Shown here piece by piece: positions 52,099 through 61,130 of a stretch of 64,000 nucleotides of DNA (position 1 is the stretch's first letter; every line of letters begins with the position of its first letter). The notes beneath the pieces were generated by a model, which did no database searches, had not been told where the DNA came from, and was given only the letters and a program-made list of their open reading frames with translations. The position numbers and the translations under genes are program-made. Source of the DNA: Ascidiaceihabitans sp034111945 (lineage in GTDB: Bacteria > Pseudomonadota > Alphaproteobacteria > Rhodobacterales > Rhodobacteraceae); assembly GCA_047626725.1 (NCBI GenBank), contig JBLHSG010000010.1, positions 61,518-125,517 on the forward strand, given 5' to 3'.

Positions 52099-54674
52099 GA
52101 TTTGGCCTGCAGCGCTGATTTTGTGGCCGGCCACGCTGCTGCGACCACTTTTGCGTGCTCTTTGGCACCGTCCGAATCAGCGGCTTTGGCAGCCTGTTCC
52201 AGTCCGCGCAGTGCTTTTTGCAGGTGATGCACCCCGATCATGCCCGCAGACCCGATGGATTTGTGAGTTTCAGCGGCCAAAGTCGGCATATCCGCGTCTG
52301 ACATCAGTTGCGGGATGCGCGTCAGCAGCGTCGTGATTTCAGCGTCAAAATCCACCAGCAGCTTTTTCAGACGTTCGGGTTTTAGAATCTGTTCCAGCTC
52401 CGAAAACGAATCCTGGGCAATCAGATCGGTGTCGACTTTGATCGGGCCGGACTCGTGGTGCAAATCGTTCTGGTCCAGGGCAACAACCAGCGCGTTCAAA
52501 AGCGTAGATTGCGAGATTGGCTTATTCAAAACGCTGTTCATACCGGCGGCCACAAAACGTGCGTGTTCATCGGCCAATGCGTGGGCGGTTAACCCGATGA
52601 TTTTGGCATCCTGATTGGGCCCGTAATTGGTGCGGATGATTTCGGTGGCATCGACGCCGTTCATGATCGGCATGCTGACGTCCATCAAAATCGCTGCGTA
52701 TTTTGGGGTCTGCGCCTGTTCCACGGCTTCTTCGCCATTGTGGGCTTCGTGGACAATCATGCCGTTTACTTTCAGCATTTCATGGACGATCAGGCGGTTG
52801 ATTTCGTTGTCTTCGACCAACAAAATCTCTTGTCCCTTTAGAACGCTGAAATCGGTTTTCACGTCTTTAGCCGGGGCGGAAACCTGTGGCGTGTCGTCGG
52901 TTTTGTACGGGATCGACACGGTAAAGCTTGAGCCTTTTCCAACGCTGCTTTGCAGTGAAATTGTGCCGCCCATCATGTCGACCAACTGTTTACAAATCGC
53001 CAGTCCCAGACCCGCGCCAGAGGCAAAGCGGTCGTAGGACCGTTCTTGGGTGTAAAAGCGGTCAAACACGTGGGCTTGATCCTGATCACTGATCCCGACG
53101 CCCGTATCAATCACGGAAAAGTCTAACGTTTTTTGGCCATTTTCATCGCAGTAGGTGTTCGCGCGCAGGGTCACGGTGCCGTTGTTGGTGAATTTCAACG
53201 CGTTGCTGATCAGGTTGTACGTCACCTGACGCATGCGATGTTCATCCATCAATACCGGAATTTTTGGCATCTTTTCCAGCTGCAACTTCAGCGTATTTCT
53301 TTGCGCATTTGCCGTCGTTTCGTTGGTGGTAATCACATCCCCAAAAAACTGGGCCAGATCAAAACTGTTTTCGGCCAGCTCCATTTTTTCCGCATCCATA
53401 CGCGAGATGTCCAAAACATCATCAACATGGTGCAGCAAAATATCACCGGATCGTTTGGCGATTTCCAGATAACTGCGCTGCTTTTTGGTGACCTTGGAAT
53501 TGCCCAACAATTCGAGCGTGCCAAAGATGCCATTCAACGGCGTGCGCATTTCGTGGCTCATGACGGCAAGGAAATTGGATTTTGTTTTTTCCGCAGCCAA
53601 GGCTTCGTCCCGCGCGGTTTTCAGGTCTTGTTCTGCCGCGACGCGTTCGGTGATGTCGCGCAAATACGAGATGAAAATGGTGCCACGATGATCGGACGCC
53701 ATGCCGATTGAAATCTCGACAGGGAACTCTTCGCCAGATTTGCGAATGGCGGTGATTTCGATGCGCCCTTTGCCGATCAAATGCGGTTCTTGCGTTCTAT
53801 TGAACCGTTCCATGCCAGCGACGTGGGCGGCGCGCAGGTGTTCTGGAATGATCATTTCGGACATATCATGCCCGATTGCATCGTCCGCTTTAAACCCGAA
53901 CACGGCTTCGGCGGCATCGTTAAATTCAAGAATAATACCGTCTGTATTCGCGACAACAATCGCGTCCAAAGACACATCAAACGTTGATTTCAGGCGCGAA
54001 TTTGCACGATCAACCGCATCTGATGCTTCGTGGCGCAGGCGATATTGCCGCACAATCACAAACAAAACAAACCCAAGGAACATGATGATCGCAAGGCTAA
54101 CGACAGCCGCAATCAGCAACAAACGCGCTAATGCCGCGCGCTCAATATCCGCCGTTTGCGACCGCAAACCAATGCCGGTCAGCGCAATTGCGTGCGCCTC
54201 TTCGCGGACCCGTTTGAGTTCAAGTATGAGCGGTTGCAGATTGGCTGCCAGTTCCACATCAGAGCCGTCGATAATCGTTGTCAGCTTGGACAAACACCGC
54301 TCAAGGGTCCTTAACTGACCTTCAAACACAGAATCCTTGCGCATTTCCGCAAACACAGGTGCCTCGCGCAAGGTACTGGTACGACTATACAAATTATCAA
54401 AACGACGACGGATTTCCGACACCTCGACGGGATCAGACTGGGCCGTCAACAATGCTTCGTCCATCAGAACCAGAACATCGACTTCGACTTGCGACAGGGT
54501 CCACGTCAGATTGTCGCCCGGTGCCTCGCGCAGTTCGTTCATGCGCTGTGTGATGATCAGCGCGAGCCATGCGAGCAAAAAGATCCCGACAAGGATGACG
54601 CCCAGGGGCACAAAGCGGCGGTATTTATCATCTTTTTCGAACAAGGAAGGAGCCTTTCCGGTGCCAATGGGCAC
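52083..54674 (-). CDS. Hybrid sensor histidine kinase with PAS, receiver and HPt domains
   Basis: 863 residues. Two membrane helices (about 24-43 and 187-212) bracket a periplasmic helical sensor domain. A PAS domain follows (about 225-345, STFDVSLDAIVVANTDGIILEFND), then HisKA with phospho-His in NFLAVMSHEMRTPLNGIFG, HATPase with NLISNALKFTNNG and DTGVGIS, a receiver with Asp in AAILMDVSMPIMNG, and an HPt domain with His in LAAETHKSIGSAGM. The whole relay is thus in one chain but lacks a DNA-binding output. The upstream periplasmic protein ends 10 bases before it and is probably its co-sensor. Confidence 0.9.
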   Translation of the reverse strand: MPIGTGKAPSLFEKDDKYRRFVPLGVILVGIFLLAWLALIITQRMNELREAPGDNLTWTLSQVEVDVLVLMDEALLTAQSDPVEVSEIRRRFDNLYSRTSTLREAPVFAEMRKDSVFEGQLRTLERCLSKLTTIIDGSDVELAANLQPLILELKRVREEAHAIALTGIGLRSQTADIERAALARLLLIAAVVSLAIIMFLGFVLFVIVRQYRLRHEASDAVDRANSRLKSTFDVSLDAIVVANTDGIILEFNDAAEAVFGFKADDAIGHDMSEMIIPEHLRAAHVAGMERFNRTQEPHLIGKGRIEITAIRKSGEEFPVEISIGMASDHRGTIFISYLRDITERVAAEQDLKTARDEALAAEKTKSNFLAVMSHEMRTPLNGIFGTLELLGNSKVTKKQRSYLEIAKRSGDILLHHVDDVLDISRMDAEKMELAENSFDLAQFFGDVITTNETTANAQRNTLKLQLEKMPKIPVLMDEHRMRQVTYNLISNALKFTNNGTVTLRANTYCDENGQKTLDFSVIDTGVGISDQDQAHVFDRFYTQERSYDRFASGAGLGLAICKQLVDMMGGTISLQSSVGKGSSFTVSIPYKTDDTPQVSAPAKDVKTDFSVLKGQEILLVEDNEINRLIVHEMLKVNGMIVHEAHNGEEAVEQAQTPKYAAILMDVSMPIMNGVDATEIIRTNYGPNQDAKIIGLTAHALADEHARFVAAGMNSVLNKPISQSTLLNALVVALDQNDLHHESGPIKVDTDLIAQDSFSELEQILKPERLKKLLVDFDAEITTLLTRIPQLMSDADMPTLAAETHKSIGSAGMIGVHHLQKALRGLEQAAKAADSDGAKEHAKVVAAAWPATKSALQAKSYTLG

Positions 54675-54684
54675 GGCGGTGCCC

Positions 54685-55206
54685 CTAGTTAGCCGACTCG
54701 ATTCGGTCTAGTTGCCAGATCGAACGCGAATAGATCACCTCTGTACGATATTTTGCGTCATCATCGTAGGGGTAAACAATCCAAAGCGGCCCCTTGCCAC
54801 GTGCGGACATTTCAGAACCGTTCATCAAATAGGCAACAACAGGCGCGTTTGCAGACAGCCCATCGGTTGGGATTTCGACTTTATAGTCGTTTGATGCAAT
54901 GGCCCCGATCGTGCTGCTGGTCGCGCCTGCATAGTCCAGAACGGCGGCTAGGCTGACGCCGGTGAATTCAATTTCACCTTCGATCCAGATCGTCGATGTT
55001 GTGAACACTTGCGTCGGCATGGCTTTGAGCATCTCAAGATCTAGGGTCACTGTGCCGTCAGCCGCGCCAGTTGTTTGGTTGGTCAAATCACCGGACAGGG
55101 TCAGTAAAACATTACCCGTCGGTGCAGGCAACATGTCGGCCATTGCAGGCAATGCCGCACATGAAAGGGCAGTGGCTGTAGCGGAAAGGGTTTTGAAAAA
55201 CGACAT
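54685..55206 (-). CDS. Periplasmic molybdopterin-oxidoreductase-fold protein, likely sensor partner
   Basis: 173 residues. Signal peptide MSFFKTLSATATALSCAALPAMA, then a single small domain with VTLDLEMLKAMPTQVFTTSTIW, FTGVSLAAVLDYAG, YKVEIP and GPLWIVYPYDDD, the pattern of sulfite-oxidase-like (oxidoreductase molybdopterin-binding) domains. It is too short for a full enzyme, and I see no Cys in the mature chain to bind molybdenum, so it probably binds a ligand without catalysis. The hybrid kinase starts 10 bases after its stop. It has its own upstream region with the shared 16-bp motif. Confidence 0.75.
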   Translation of the reverse strand: MSFFKTLSATATALSCAALPAMADMLPAPTGNVLLTLSGDLTNQTTGAADGTVTLDLEMLKAMPTQVFTTSTIWIEGEIEFTGVSLAAVLDYAGATSSTIGAIASNDYKVEIPTDGLSANAPVVAYLMNGSEMSARGKGPLWIVYPYDDDAKYRTEVIYSRSIWQLDRIESAN

Positions 55207-55285
55207 TTTTGCTCCGATTCAATTTCGATTTGGCTTGGCCTATCAGGGCCTCGACCCAATTCCGATAAAGCAGGGGTATAGCGCA

Positions 55286-55301
55286 CTATCCTTTCGTATA
55301 G
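55286..55301 (-). promoter_or_regulatory. Shared 16-bp motif upstream of the periplasmic-sensor gene
   Basis: CTATCCTTTCGTATAG on the plus strand, 79 bases before the start of the periplasmic sensor gene, in the 120-base gap after algX. It fits CTATYCTTTSGNATAG at all 16 positions. Confidence 0.6.
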
Positions 55302-55326
55302 CTTACCATCCCAGAACCTGATTTGA

Positions 55327-56655
55327 TTACTTGAAAAATTGAACAATAACAGTCTCTTGTTCGGTGTTTTTGGGCATGCGAAATTTTACACGAACAATCT
55401 GGGTTTGCGGCATTTCGCTCAGGGAAATGGCCCATGCATTACTGCGTCGGTCGGCACCGATCCGGTCGGTTTTGACCATTTTGACCCGAGACTTGCCGCC
55501 CTTGTCGTCGATCAGTTCAACAACCAACTGTCCGGTTGATGTGCTCGTCGTCGTGATTTCCATAACCCGCAGATCGGCTATTGAAATGCTGTGATCCACG
55601 CCAATCCAGTCTTTGCCGATTTTGATTTCGAATGTGCTGACCGCGTCCTGTTTTTGTGTGGCTTGCAAGGCGCCCAGAATTTGGCGCAGTCCGTCAACAG
55701 AAGTAAGCGGCGCGGAATACGGCGTTTCCCAGACGACAGTTTTGTAGTTGCCATTGGCCAAATCACCACTGCGAATAAACGCTTCCATCGCGCCGATCAA
55801 ACCGCCGCCTGTGGCCGAAAAATTATCCACGTCAGCATTCATAACAAAGGCAATTGCATCGGCGACTTGATATGTATCACGTTGATATCGATCAGAAAAA
55901 CTGGTTCCGACCAGTGCGATTTTGTCTAACTCAGGCGCGTCGCCCAATAGGGATGCCGCCGATCCAGCTTGTGCGTATTGCGGTGCCGCGACGGTTTCGA
56001 CGTCGGGACGTGACCCGCAAACGGCTTTGACCACGCCTGCCAATGATCCCTTTTCTGCATAGGTTTTTGGGGTTTCGATCCGGGCCATGCTGTCTTGAAC
56101 CGGTGCATTGCCCATCGCGGCATTCAGGTGTGCGACCGACAAGGCAGCCCCCATCGGCGTCCAATGTGTGTCGCGCCCGAAATAGTAGTCGGCAGCGGAT
56201 GGACCTTGGGCGATCACGGACAAATCGGGCGCGACAATGCCTGCGCCGTTCAATGCAGTTATATAGTCACTGAAACCGGCGTTAAGATCGGACAGGGCGA
56301 CATCTGCGGGCAAGCCCATCGCATCGATTGCGGTTTGTGGTGCGAACAACGGGCGCGGCGGGGCGGCCATCACCACCAAATTCACGCCGCGATTGTCAAA
56401 TTCGGCCTTGATCAAGTGCCATAGGGCCGCGGCCTCATCGCTGACTGCGTATTTGTTTTTCAACTGATCGCTGCCAATAATCCAACCCGTTGCGGTGTCA
56501 GAATAAAACGGCCCGCGTTTCTGGTACTTTTTCGGCAGCTGATCCTGCACATTCAAATCGGCGCAATACGGATCGGCCTGTGCGGGTGCGGTGTGGGCCA
56601 AAGTTGCGCAGGTCATTGTGGCGGCAACTGTTAGGGACGTGAAAATACGGTTCAT
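55327..56655 (-). CDS. algX: Alginate O-acetyltransferase AlgX-like
   Basis: 442 residues from ATG 56655. Signal peptide MNRIFTSLTVAATMTCATLAHTAPAQA. SGNH-like acetyltransferase domain with Asp-x-His in FGRDTHWTPMGA and nucleophile Ser in ALVGTSFSDRY, followed from about residue 310 by a C-terminal carbohydrate-binding-like beta domain (FEIKIGKDWIGVDHS... VIVQFFK). This two-domain layout separates AlgX from AlgJ. It acetylates mannuronate residues in the periplasm. Its start overlaps the algJ stop (ATGA). Confidence 0.88.
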   Translation of the reverse strand: MNRIFTSLTVAATMTCATLAHTAPAQADPYCADLNVQDQLPKKYQKRGPFYSDTATGWIIGSDQLKNKYAVSDEAAALWHLIKAEFDNRGVNLVVMAAPPRPLFAPQTAIDAMGLPADVALSDLNAGFSDYITALNGAGIVAPDLSVIAQGPSAADYYFGRDTHWTPMGAALSVAHLNAAMGNAPVQDSMARIETPKTYAEKGSLAGVVKAVCGSRPDVETVAAPQYAQAGSAASLLGDAPELDKIALVGTSFSDRYQRDTYQVADAIAFVMNADVDNFSATGGGLIGAMEAFIRSGDLANGNYKTVVWETPYSAPLTSVDGLRQILGALQATQKQDAVSTFEIKIGKDWIGVDHSISIADLRVMEITTTSTSTGQLVVELIDDKGGKSRVKMVKTDRIGADRRSNAWAISLSEMPQTQIVRVKFRMPKNTEQETVIVQFFK

Positions 56656-57701
56656 TGGGTCATATCCTTGGATGTGTAGCGCGCAGGAATTTCCCAAATA
56701 ACGACCTTGGGGGGCGAGTTCTTGAACGTGTCAGACGCCAGAAAGGCGTGCATCGGCGCAAACGGACCTTGGCCCAATGTTGCAAAGTTCAAGACGTCAG
56801 CGTCAAGCGCATCTTGAAGAAAACCGGCAAAGTTCCACTCCGCTTTGGCGCTAAAGCTGGTGCCGACAAGGGCGACATCGACGCTTGGATCGCCAAACAG
56901 GCCGCCTTCGCTCGTTAGGGTTGTTGTATAGGTGTCGATCTGGTTTTGCGCAGGGCCAAAGCTGGGGCGAAGCGCACCAGTCGGGACAAATTGCAGCAAA
57001 TCGCCGTCAAAATTCAGGGTGGGACCTTGGGTTGTGGTGACGGTTGCGGGGGTCAGTTCGATGTCCAGTTTTGCGTGATGCGCTGCGATGGTTTCGGCCA
57101 CGGCGCGGCTGCCATTTGGCGACCAATGTGTGTCGTCTTTGATAAACCCGCCGCCTGTTGTTTTGGTCGGGCGCAGGGTATCAAAAGCATCCAGTGCCGT
57201 GACATCGCGCGCCGCCAAAAGCGCCATCAAATGACCACGACGTGATTGGGCTTCGAATGGGCGATCGACCCACAGTTTTTCAGGGTAAACATCAGCCTTG
57301 TCCGGAACAATCACCGGGATCAACGTCACGCCACGTGCGTCCATAACCGATTGAACCCGCGCGATTTCTGTCGCTGAGTGGGACAGGTTTTCGTAAAAAT
57401 CCATGCCGACTTCGAATTCTTCTGACGTGAACAACCAGCCGTCTTTGCCGACAATTGCACCCGGTTCTGCCTGTTTAAAGGCTGCAAATTTGAAGGCGGC
57501 CATTGCAGATACGGACATCGTGTTCAGCGGGTTCGACTGGGTAAATCCAACTTCGTATGCGGACTGTAATGCGCCGTCGATCACACTGTCTGTAAAGCCT
57601 GGCTTTTCCATCATCAAATGGGTGCTAAGGCCAACAGCCGCCAGCGTATATACAAACCCGACCGAGGCAAAAAGTTGCGTTTTTTCAGATAACATCATCA
57701 T
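56652..57701 (-). CDS. algJ: Alginate O-acetylation protein AlgJ-like
   Basis: 349 residues from ATG 57701, which follows AGGACTTTAATC. One N-terminal helix (about 11-29) works as anchor or uncleaved signal. The SGNH-like domain has GKDGWLFTSEEFEVG, Asp-x-His in IKDDTHWSPNGS and Ser in ALVGTSFSAKAEW, but no C-terminal binding domain, so AlgJ fits better than AlgX. It probably relays acetyl groups from AlgI. The long frame reaching into algI is not needed. Confidence 0.87.
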   Translation of the reverse strand: MMMLSEKTQLFASVGFVYTLAAVGLSTHLMMEKPGFTDSVIDGALQSAYEVGFTQSNPLNTMSVSAMAAFKFAAFKQAEPGAIVGKDGWLFTSEEFEVGMDFYENLSHSATEIARVQSVMDARGVTLIPVIVPDKADVYPEKLWVDRPFEAQSRRGHLMALLAARDVTALDAFDTLRPTKTTGGGFIKDDTHWSPNGSRAVAETIAAHHAKLDIELTPATVTTTQGPTLNFDGDLLQFVPTGALRPSFGPAQNQIDTYTTTLTSEGGLFGDPSVDVALVGTSFSAKAEWNFAGFLQDALDADVLNFATLGQGPFAPMHAFLASDTFKNSPPKVVIWEIPARYTSKDMTQ

Positions 57702-57712
57702 GATTAAAGTCC

Positions 57713-59110
57713 TTAGAATTGGAAGTACAAAAAGGGTGAGTGGGTTTGGGCAAGCAGGGCGATGCACGCCAGGCTCATCAATGCGAAGTTCGAGATCAGG
57801 CGCAGCCCGTCGGGTGTGTTCGTGAACACCGCGGTCAGGCGTTGGCCAAAGACGGAAAGTACGCTGCCAACGATCAGGGCGGCAATTTCGGTGGGTTGGA
57901 TTTGCCATGCGATCACATCGGACAAGGACCAGCCGTTTAATCCGATCATGCCGGCGTAAACCTGGAACGCTTCAGTGACGGAGGCCGCGCGAAACATCAC
58001 CCAGCCGATCATCACTGCGGTCATTGTCAGGGGCCATGCGATCAGTGCTGGCCAAACGCTGGCTTTGGATTTTGCACCCAAGGCGCGTTCAACTGCCAAC
58101 CAGACCCCGTGCCATGCGCCCCACAAGATAAACGTCCAGTTTGCCCCGTGCCACAATCCGCCCAACACCATTGTCAGGGCAAGGTTAACGTAAGTGCGTG
58201 CCGCGCCGCGGCGGTTGCCGCCCAGTGGCAAATACAGGTAATCGCGCAGCCACAAGGACAGGCTGATATGCCAGCGGCGCCAGAATTCTGTGACCGATTG
58301 GCTGATGTAGGGCGCGTTAAAGTTCTCGACGAATTGAAAGCCGATCATGAGGCCCAAGCCAATCGCCATAGACGAATAGCCCGCGAAATCGAACAACAGT
58401 TGGATCGAATACGCCAAAGCGCCAAGCCAGCTTTCTGCTCCGGTCGGGTTTGACAGGGCAAAGATGCGGTCGGCCAACGGTGCGACATTGTCCGCGATCA
58501 GCAGTTTCATCGCCAAACCTTGGGCAAAGCGGCCGATGCCTTGGATGAATTTTGCCGGTGTGTGTGTGCGGTTTGCGAATTGATCCGCCAGATCCTTGTA
58601 GCGCAACACCGGGCCTGCGATCAGTTGTGGAAACAGCGACCCAAAGGCCAAAAAGTCGATCAAGTTGCGGGCAGGGGGTGCATCCTTGCGAGACACATCA
58701 ATGATGTAGCTGATGGATTGAAAGGTGTGAAAGCTGATGCCGATGGGTAGGATAATCGCGGGGACCGTGATGTCTGCGCCGCCCATTGCGATCGACAAAT
58801 CGCTAAGGCCGGACATCGCGAACATGGTGTATTTGAAGTATCCCAAAACCGCGAGATCAAAGGCAACGCCAAGGCGCACAGCCCATTTTTTGACCATTTC
58901 GATGCTGGCTTTGTGGGCGACGTGCGCGGCCAAATAGCTGATCGCCGACATGCCAAATACGACCGCCAGATAATCCAGGCGCCACCAGCCGTAAAACGCG
59001 TAGCTGCCGATCAGGATCATGATAGAGCGCGCGGATTTTGGCACCGCGTAATACGCTGTCAGGAACAGGGGCAAAAACCCGAAGACAAAGATGGTGCTTG
59101 AAAAGATCAT
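57713..59110 (-). CDS. algI: MBOAT O-acyltransferase AlgI
   Basis: 465 residues with about ten or more helices. Moves acetyl groups across the inner membrane for polymer acetylation. The MBOAT core has FWRRWHISLSLWLRDYLYLPLGGNRRG and the catalytic His in LGGLWHGANWTFILWGAWHG. FNAPYISQSVTEFWRRW is the typical AlgI/DltB segment. Length is close to that of Alg/DltB family enzymes (P. aeruginosa AlgI 520). In the order algF-algI-algJ-algX on one message. Confidence 0.93.
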   Translation of the reverse strand: MIFSSTIFVFGFLPLFLTAYYAVPKSARSIMILIGSYAFYGWWRLDYLAVVFGMSAISYLAAHVAHKASIEMVKKWAVRLGVAFDLAVLGYFKYTMFAMSGLSDLSIAMGGADITVPAIILPIGISFHTFQSISYIIDVSRKDAPPARNLIDFLAFGSLFPQLIAGPVLRYKDLADQFANRTHTPAKFIQGIGRFAQGLAMKLLIADNVAPLADRIFALSNPTGAESWLGALAYSIQLLFDFAGYSSMAIGLGLMIGFQFVENFNAPYISQSVTEFWRRWHISLSLWLRDYLYLPLGGNRRGAARTYVNLALTMVLGGLWHGANWTFILWGAWHGVWLAVERALGAKSKASVWPALIAWPLTMTAVMIGWVMFRAASVTEAFQVYAGMIGLNGWSLSDVIAWQIQPTEIAALIVGSVLSVFGQRLTAVFTNTPDGLRLISNFALMSLACIALLAQTHSPFLYFQF

Positions 59111-59134
59111 GAGACTGTTCCCTGCGGTGCGCGT

Positions 59135-59731
59135 TTAGTTGGCCAGCGGTGCGAATTGGTTTTCGATCAGGCGGATGCCGGTTTCATCAGCCACAAAGCT
59201 GATGTTTTGACCGCGCCGCAGTGCCACGTCGAAGGTGGCCAATGGTGTGGATTGATCGGTGCCAAACACGCCCAGTGTGATTGCGACGGGGTTGACCTCG
59301 CGAATGCCCGATGTGGTCGGATCGACATTTTCGATGACCGGAACCGAACCATCCGCCAGTCGCAGTGCCAGTGGCGCGTCGGTGCCGTTGACCAAAACCA
59401 GCGCGACCTTTGATTGGCGGCCGCGGTCTGCCTCGATGATGGTTTGAACTGATCCGTCAGCAGCGCGCAAAATCGATGTGTAGCTGCCGGGTGCGATGTT
59501 GTTCAGGTTTGCGGCCGACACCGGAATGTATTTGCCTGCGTCGTCTGCGGCCAAACCAAAGGTGAAACCGGCGAATGCTGCGCTGTCTTGGCCGTCAAAT
59601 CCGACAAACCGAACAAAGCTGGCATCGGCTGGCAGTGCTTCGGCGTACAGGCTGTTGTCGCCGGCGAATGCGGATGTGCAGGTTGTCAGGCAAGCGGCAC
59701 AAAGCGTGGTGATCGAGGGGAAACGTTTCAT
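59135..59731 (-). CDS. algF: Alginate O-acetylation protein AlgF
   Basis: 198 residues from ATG 59731, preceded by GAGGT. Signal peptide MKRFPSITTLCAACLTTCTSAFA, then a beta-rich periplasmic protein with LYAEALPADASFVRFVG and GSYTSILRAADGS and TFDVALRRGQNISFVAD. These match AlgF, an adaptor required for acetylation in Pseudomonas. Length is near the 216 of P. aeruginosa AlgF. Placed between algE-like and algI genes. Confidence 0.85.
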   Translation of the reverse strand: MKRFPSITTLCAACLTTCTSAFAGDNSLYAEALPADASFVRFVGFDGQDSAAFAGFTFGLAADDAGKYIPVSAANLNNIAPGSYTSILRAADGSVQTIIEADRGRQSKVALVLVNGTDAPLALRLADGSVPVIENVDPTTSGIREVNPVAITLGVFGTDQSTPLATFDVALRRGQNISFVADETGIRLIENQFAPLAN

Positions 59732-59742
59732 AATAATAGACC

Positions 59743-61026
59743 TCAAAATGTTACGGACATGCGCATGTAGACGCGTGTTGCAGGGGTTTGATCGACGTAG
59801 GCGGGGCCAGGATTAAAGTGGCCGATGCCAAATTCGACTTTGGATTTTTTCGAAGGGCGCCACGCACCGGCAAGGCTGACTTCGGTGCCCAAAAAGGCCG
59901 AAGCCCCCGTGGTGGCACCAGATAAACGCGCGCTTGGGCCGGTGATTGAGGGGTTCATTTGGCCATAAACATGCAGGCCCAAATCAACAGAAAGCTTGCG
60001 TGACGGGCGAATGCCGATTGCAACAGTTCCCACGGCGAGGTTCGTGAGGTCGGGCTGGAACGCGTAACCATAGCGGTGCACTTGCGTTTGGCCGCGGTTG
60101 TAGGTTTTGTTTGAATGTAGACCGGACTGGCGGTAGCCCTCGGATCCGGCTGCGAAACCGAACATCAACTGTGGGCTGAACTTGCGTGTGCCAAATTTGT
60201 GGGTGCTGCGCAGATCGAAACCAAAGCCTGCGTTTTTGCCATTTGCTGCGTCACCGGCAACCATGCCGACGTTTAATTCATACGAGAACCGCTGGGACAC
60301 AACGGCGTTTGCGTATCCTGACAGGTGCAGGCTGTTGTTTGATCCTTCGTTTTCGATCAAGGCCAACGCGCCGTAGCGGATTTTGTTATTTACGCGACCG
60401 TGGTGCGCCATCAGGTAGGATGCGGTGATGTCCCCGGTGCCTTTGAACGCGGCCAGTTCGGTCACGCGGTCTTTGGTTTTGTGACCATAGTGAATGCCGT
60501 CAACGGCTGCGTCTGCGACCCATTTGTTCAGATCGGAAAACCGCATGCGGCCAATTGTGATGCGGGCGTCGTCGCTGACTTCAAAAGACAAGAATGCTTC
60601 TTTTGTCGTCCAGTGTGTCGCCATGTCGTATGATTTTGCGTGGGTGGTTTTTGACCGTATATCCAGTTCGCCGTGTCCGAATGCGATCATGCCGCGACCC
60701 AGATCAACGCGCCCGACAAGGCCAAAGTACAGCGCGTATTCTTCGGCGCGGTCATCCGTTGCGTCATCGCGGCGTTGGTTGCGTTCACCCTGAAACCGGA
60801 TGCTGGTTGAGGCAGAGTAGGACAAACGTTGTCCGACGGTGCGTTTTGTTTTCTTGCGCTTTTCGGCGTCAAACACTGTTGCCACCGCCAAGGCTTTGGC
60901 TTTCTTTGGGCCAGCCTCGGCGGCTTGTGGCGTTAGGATCACAGCGCTCAAGAGGGCTGTGGTGGCAAAACGTGCCAACTTGTTAAGTACCAACTCGTTA
61001 CGATCTAACTTGTTACGTGTCTGCAT
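59743..61026 (-). CDS. algE: Alginate export outer-membrane porin AlgE-like
   Basis: 427 residues from ATG 61026. A long, basic N-terminus coded by three 15-bp repeats precedes the signal (ARFATTALLSAVILTPQAAEA). The mature chain alternates short beta-strands and turns and ends with aromatic Phe (YMRMSVTF), as outer-membrane barrels do. Landmarks resemble alginate-export proteins: RIGRMRFSDLNKWVADAAVDGIHYGHK-type region (written as two parts, ITIGRMRF and DLNKWVAD) and GSEGYRQSGLHSNKTYNRGQTQ. Shorter than Pseudomonas AlgE (490). First gene of the locus, which supports export of the polymer. Confidence 0.8.
   Translation of the reverse strand: MQTRNKLDRNELVLNKLARFATTALLSAVILTPQAAEAGPKKAKALAVATVFDAEKRKKTKRTVGQRLSYSASTSIRFQGERNQRRDDATDDRAEEYALYFGLVGRVDLGRGMIAFGHGELDIRSKTTHAKSYDMATHWTTKEAFLSFEVSDDARITIGRMRFSDLNKWVADAAVDGIHYGHKTKDRVTELAAFKGTGDITASYLMAHHGRVNNKIRYGALALIENEGSNNSLHLSGYANAVVSQRFSYELNVGMVAGDAANGKNAGFGFDLRSTHKFGTRKFSPQLMFGFAAGSEGYRQSGLHSNKTYNRGQTQVHRYGYAFQPDLTNLAVGTVAIGIRPSRKLSVDLGLHVYGQMNPSITGPSARLSGATTGASAFLGTEVSLAGAWRPSKKSKVEFGIGHFNPGPAYVDQTPATRVYMRMSVTF
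60971..61015 (-). repeat. Three 15-bp tandem repeats at the algE N-terminus
   Basis: Three units of 15 bases sharing AAC(T/C)(C/T)GTTA code for NKLDR, NELVL and NKLAR just before the signal peptide. The copies differ at several bases, so the array is not a recent slip. Confidence 0.6.
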
Positions 61027-61130
61027 GGTTTCAGTCCTCACACCGAAAGGGATGAGTGATGAATACCGAGGGGGGGCGAACGGGGTCAGTCCAGCAAAGG
61101 TCTACCGATGGTTCAATTTGCTTAGCGCCC

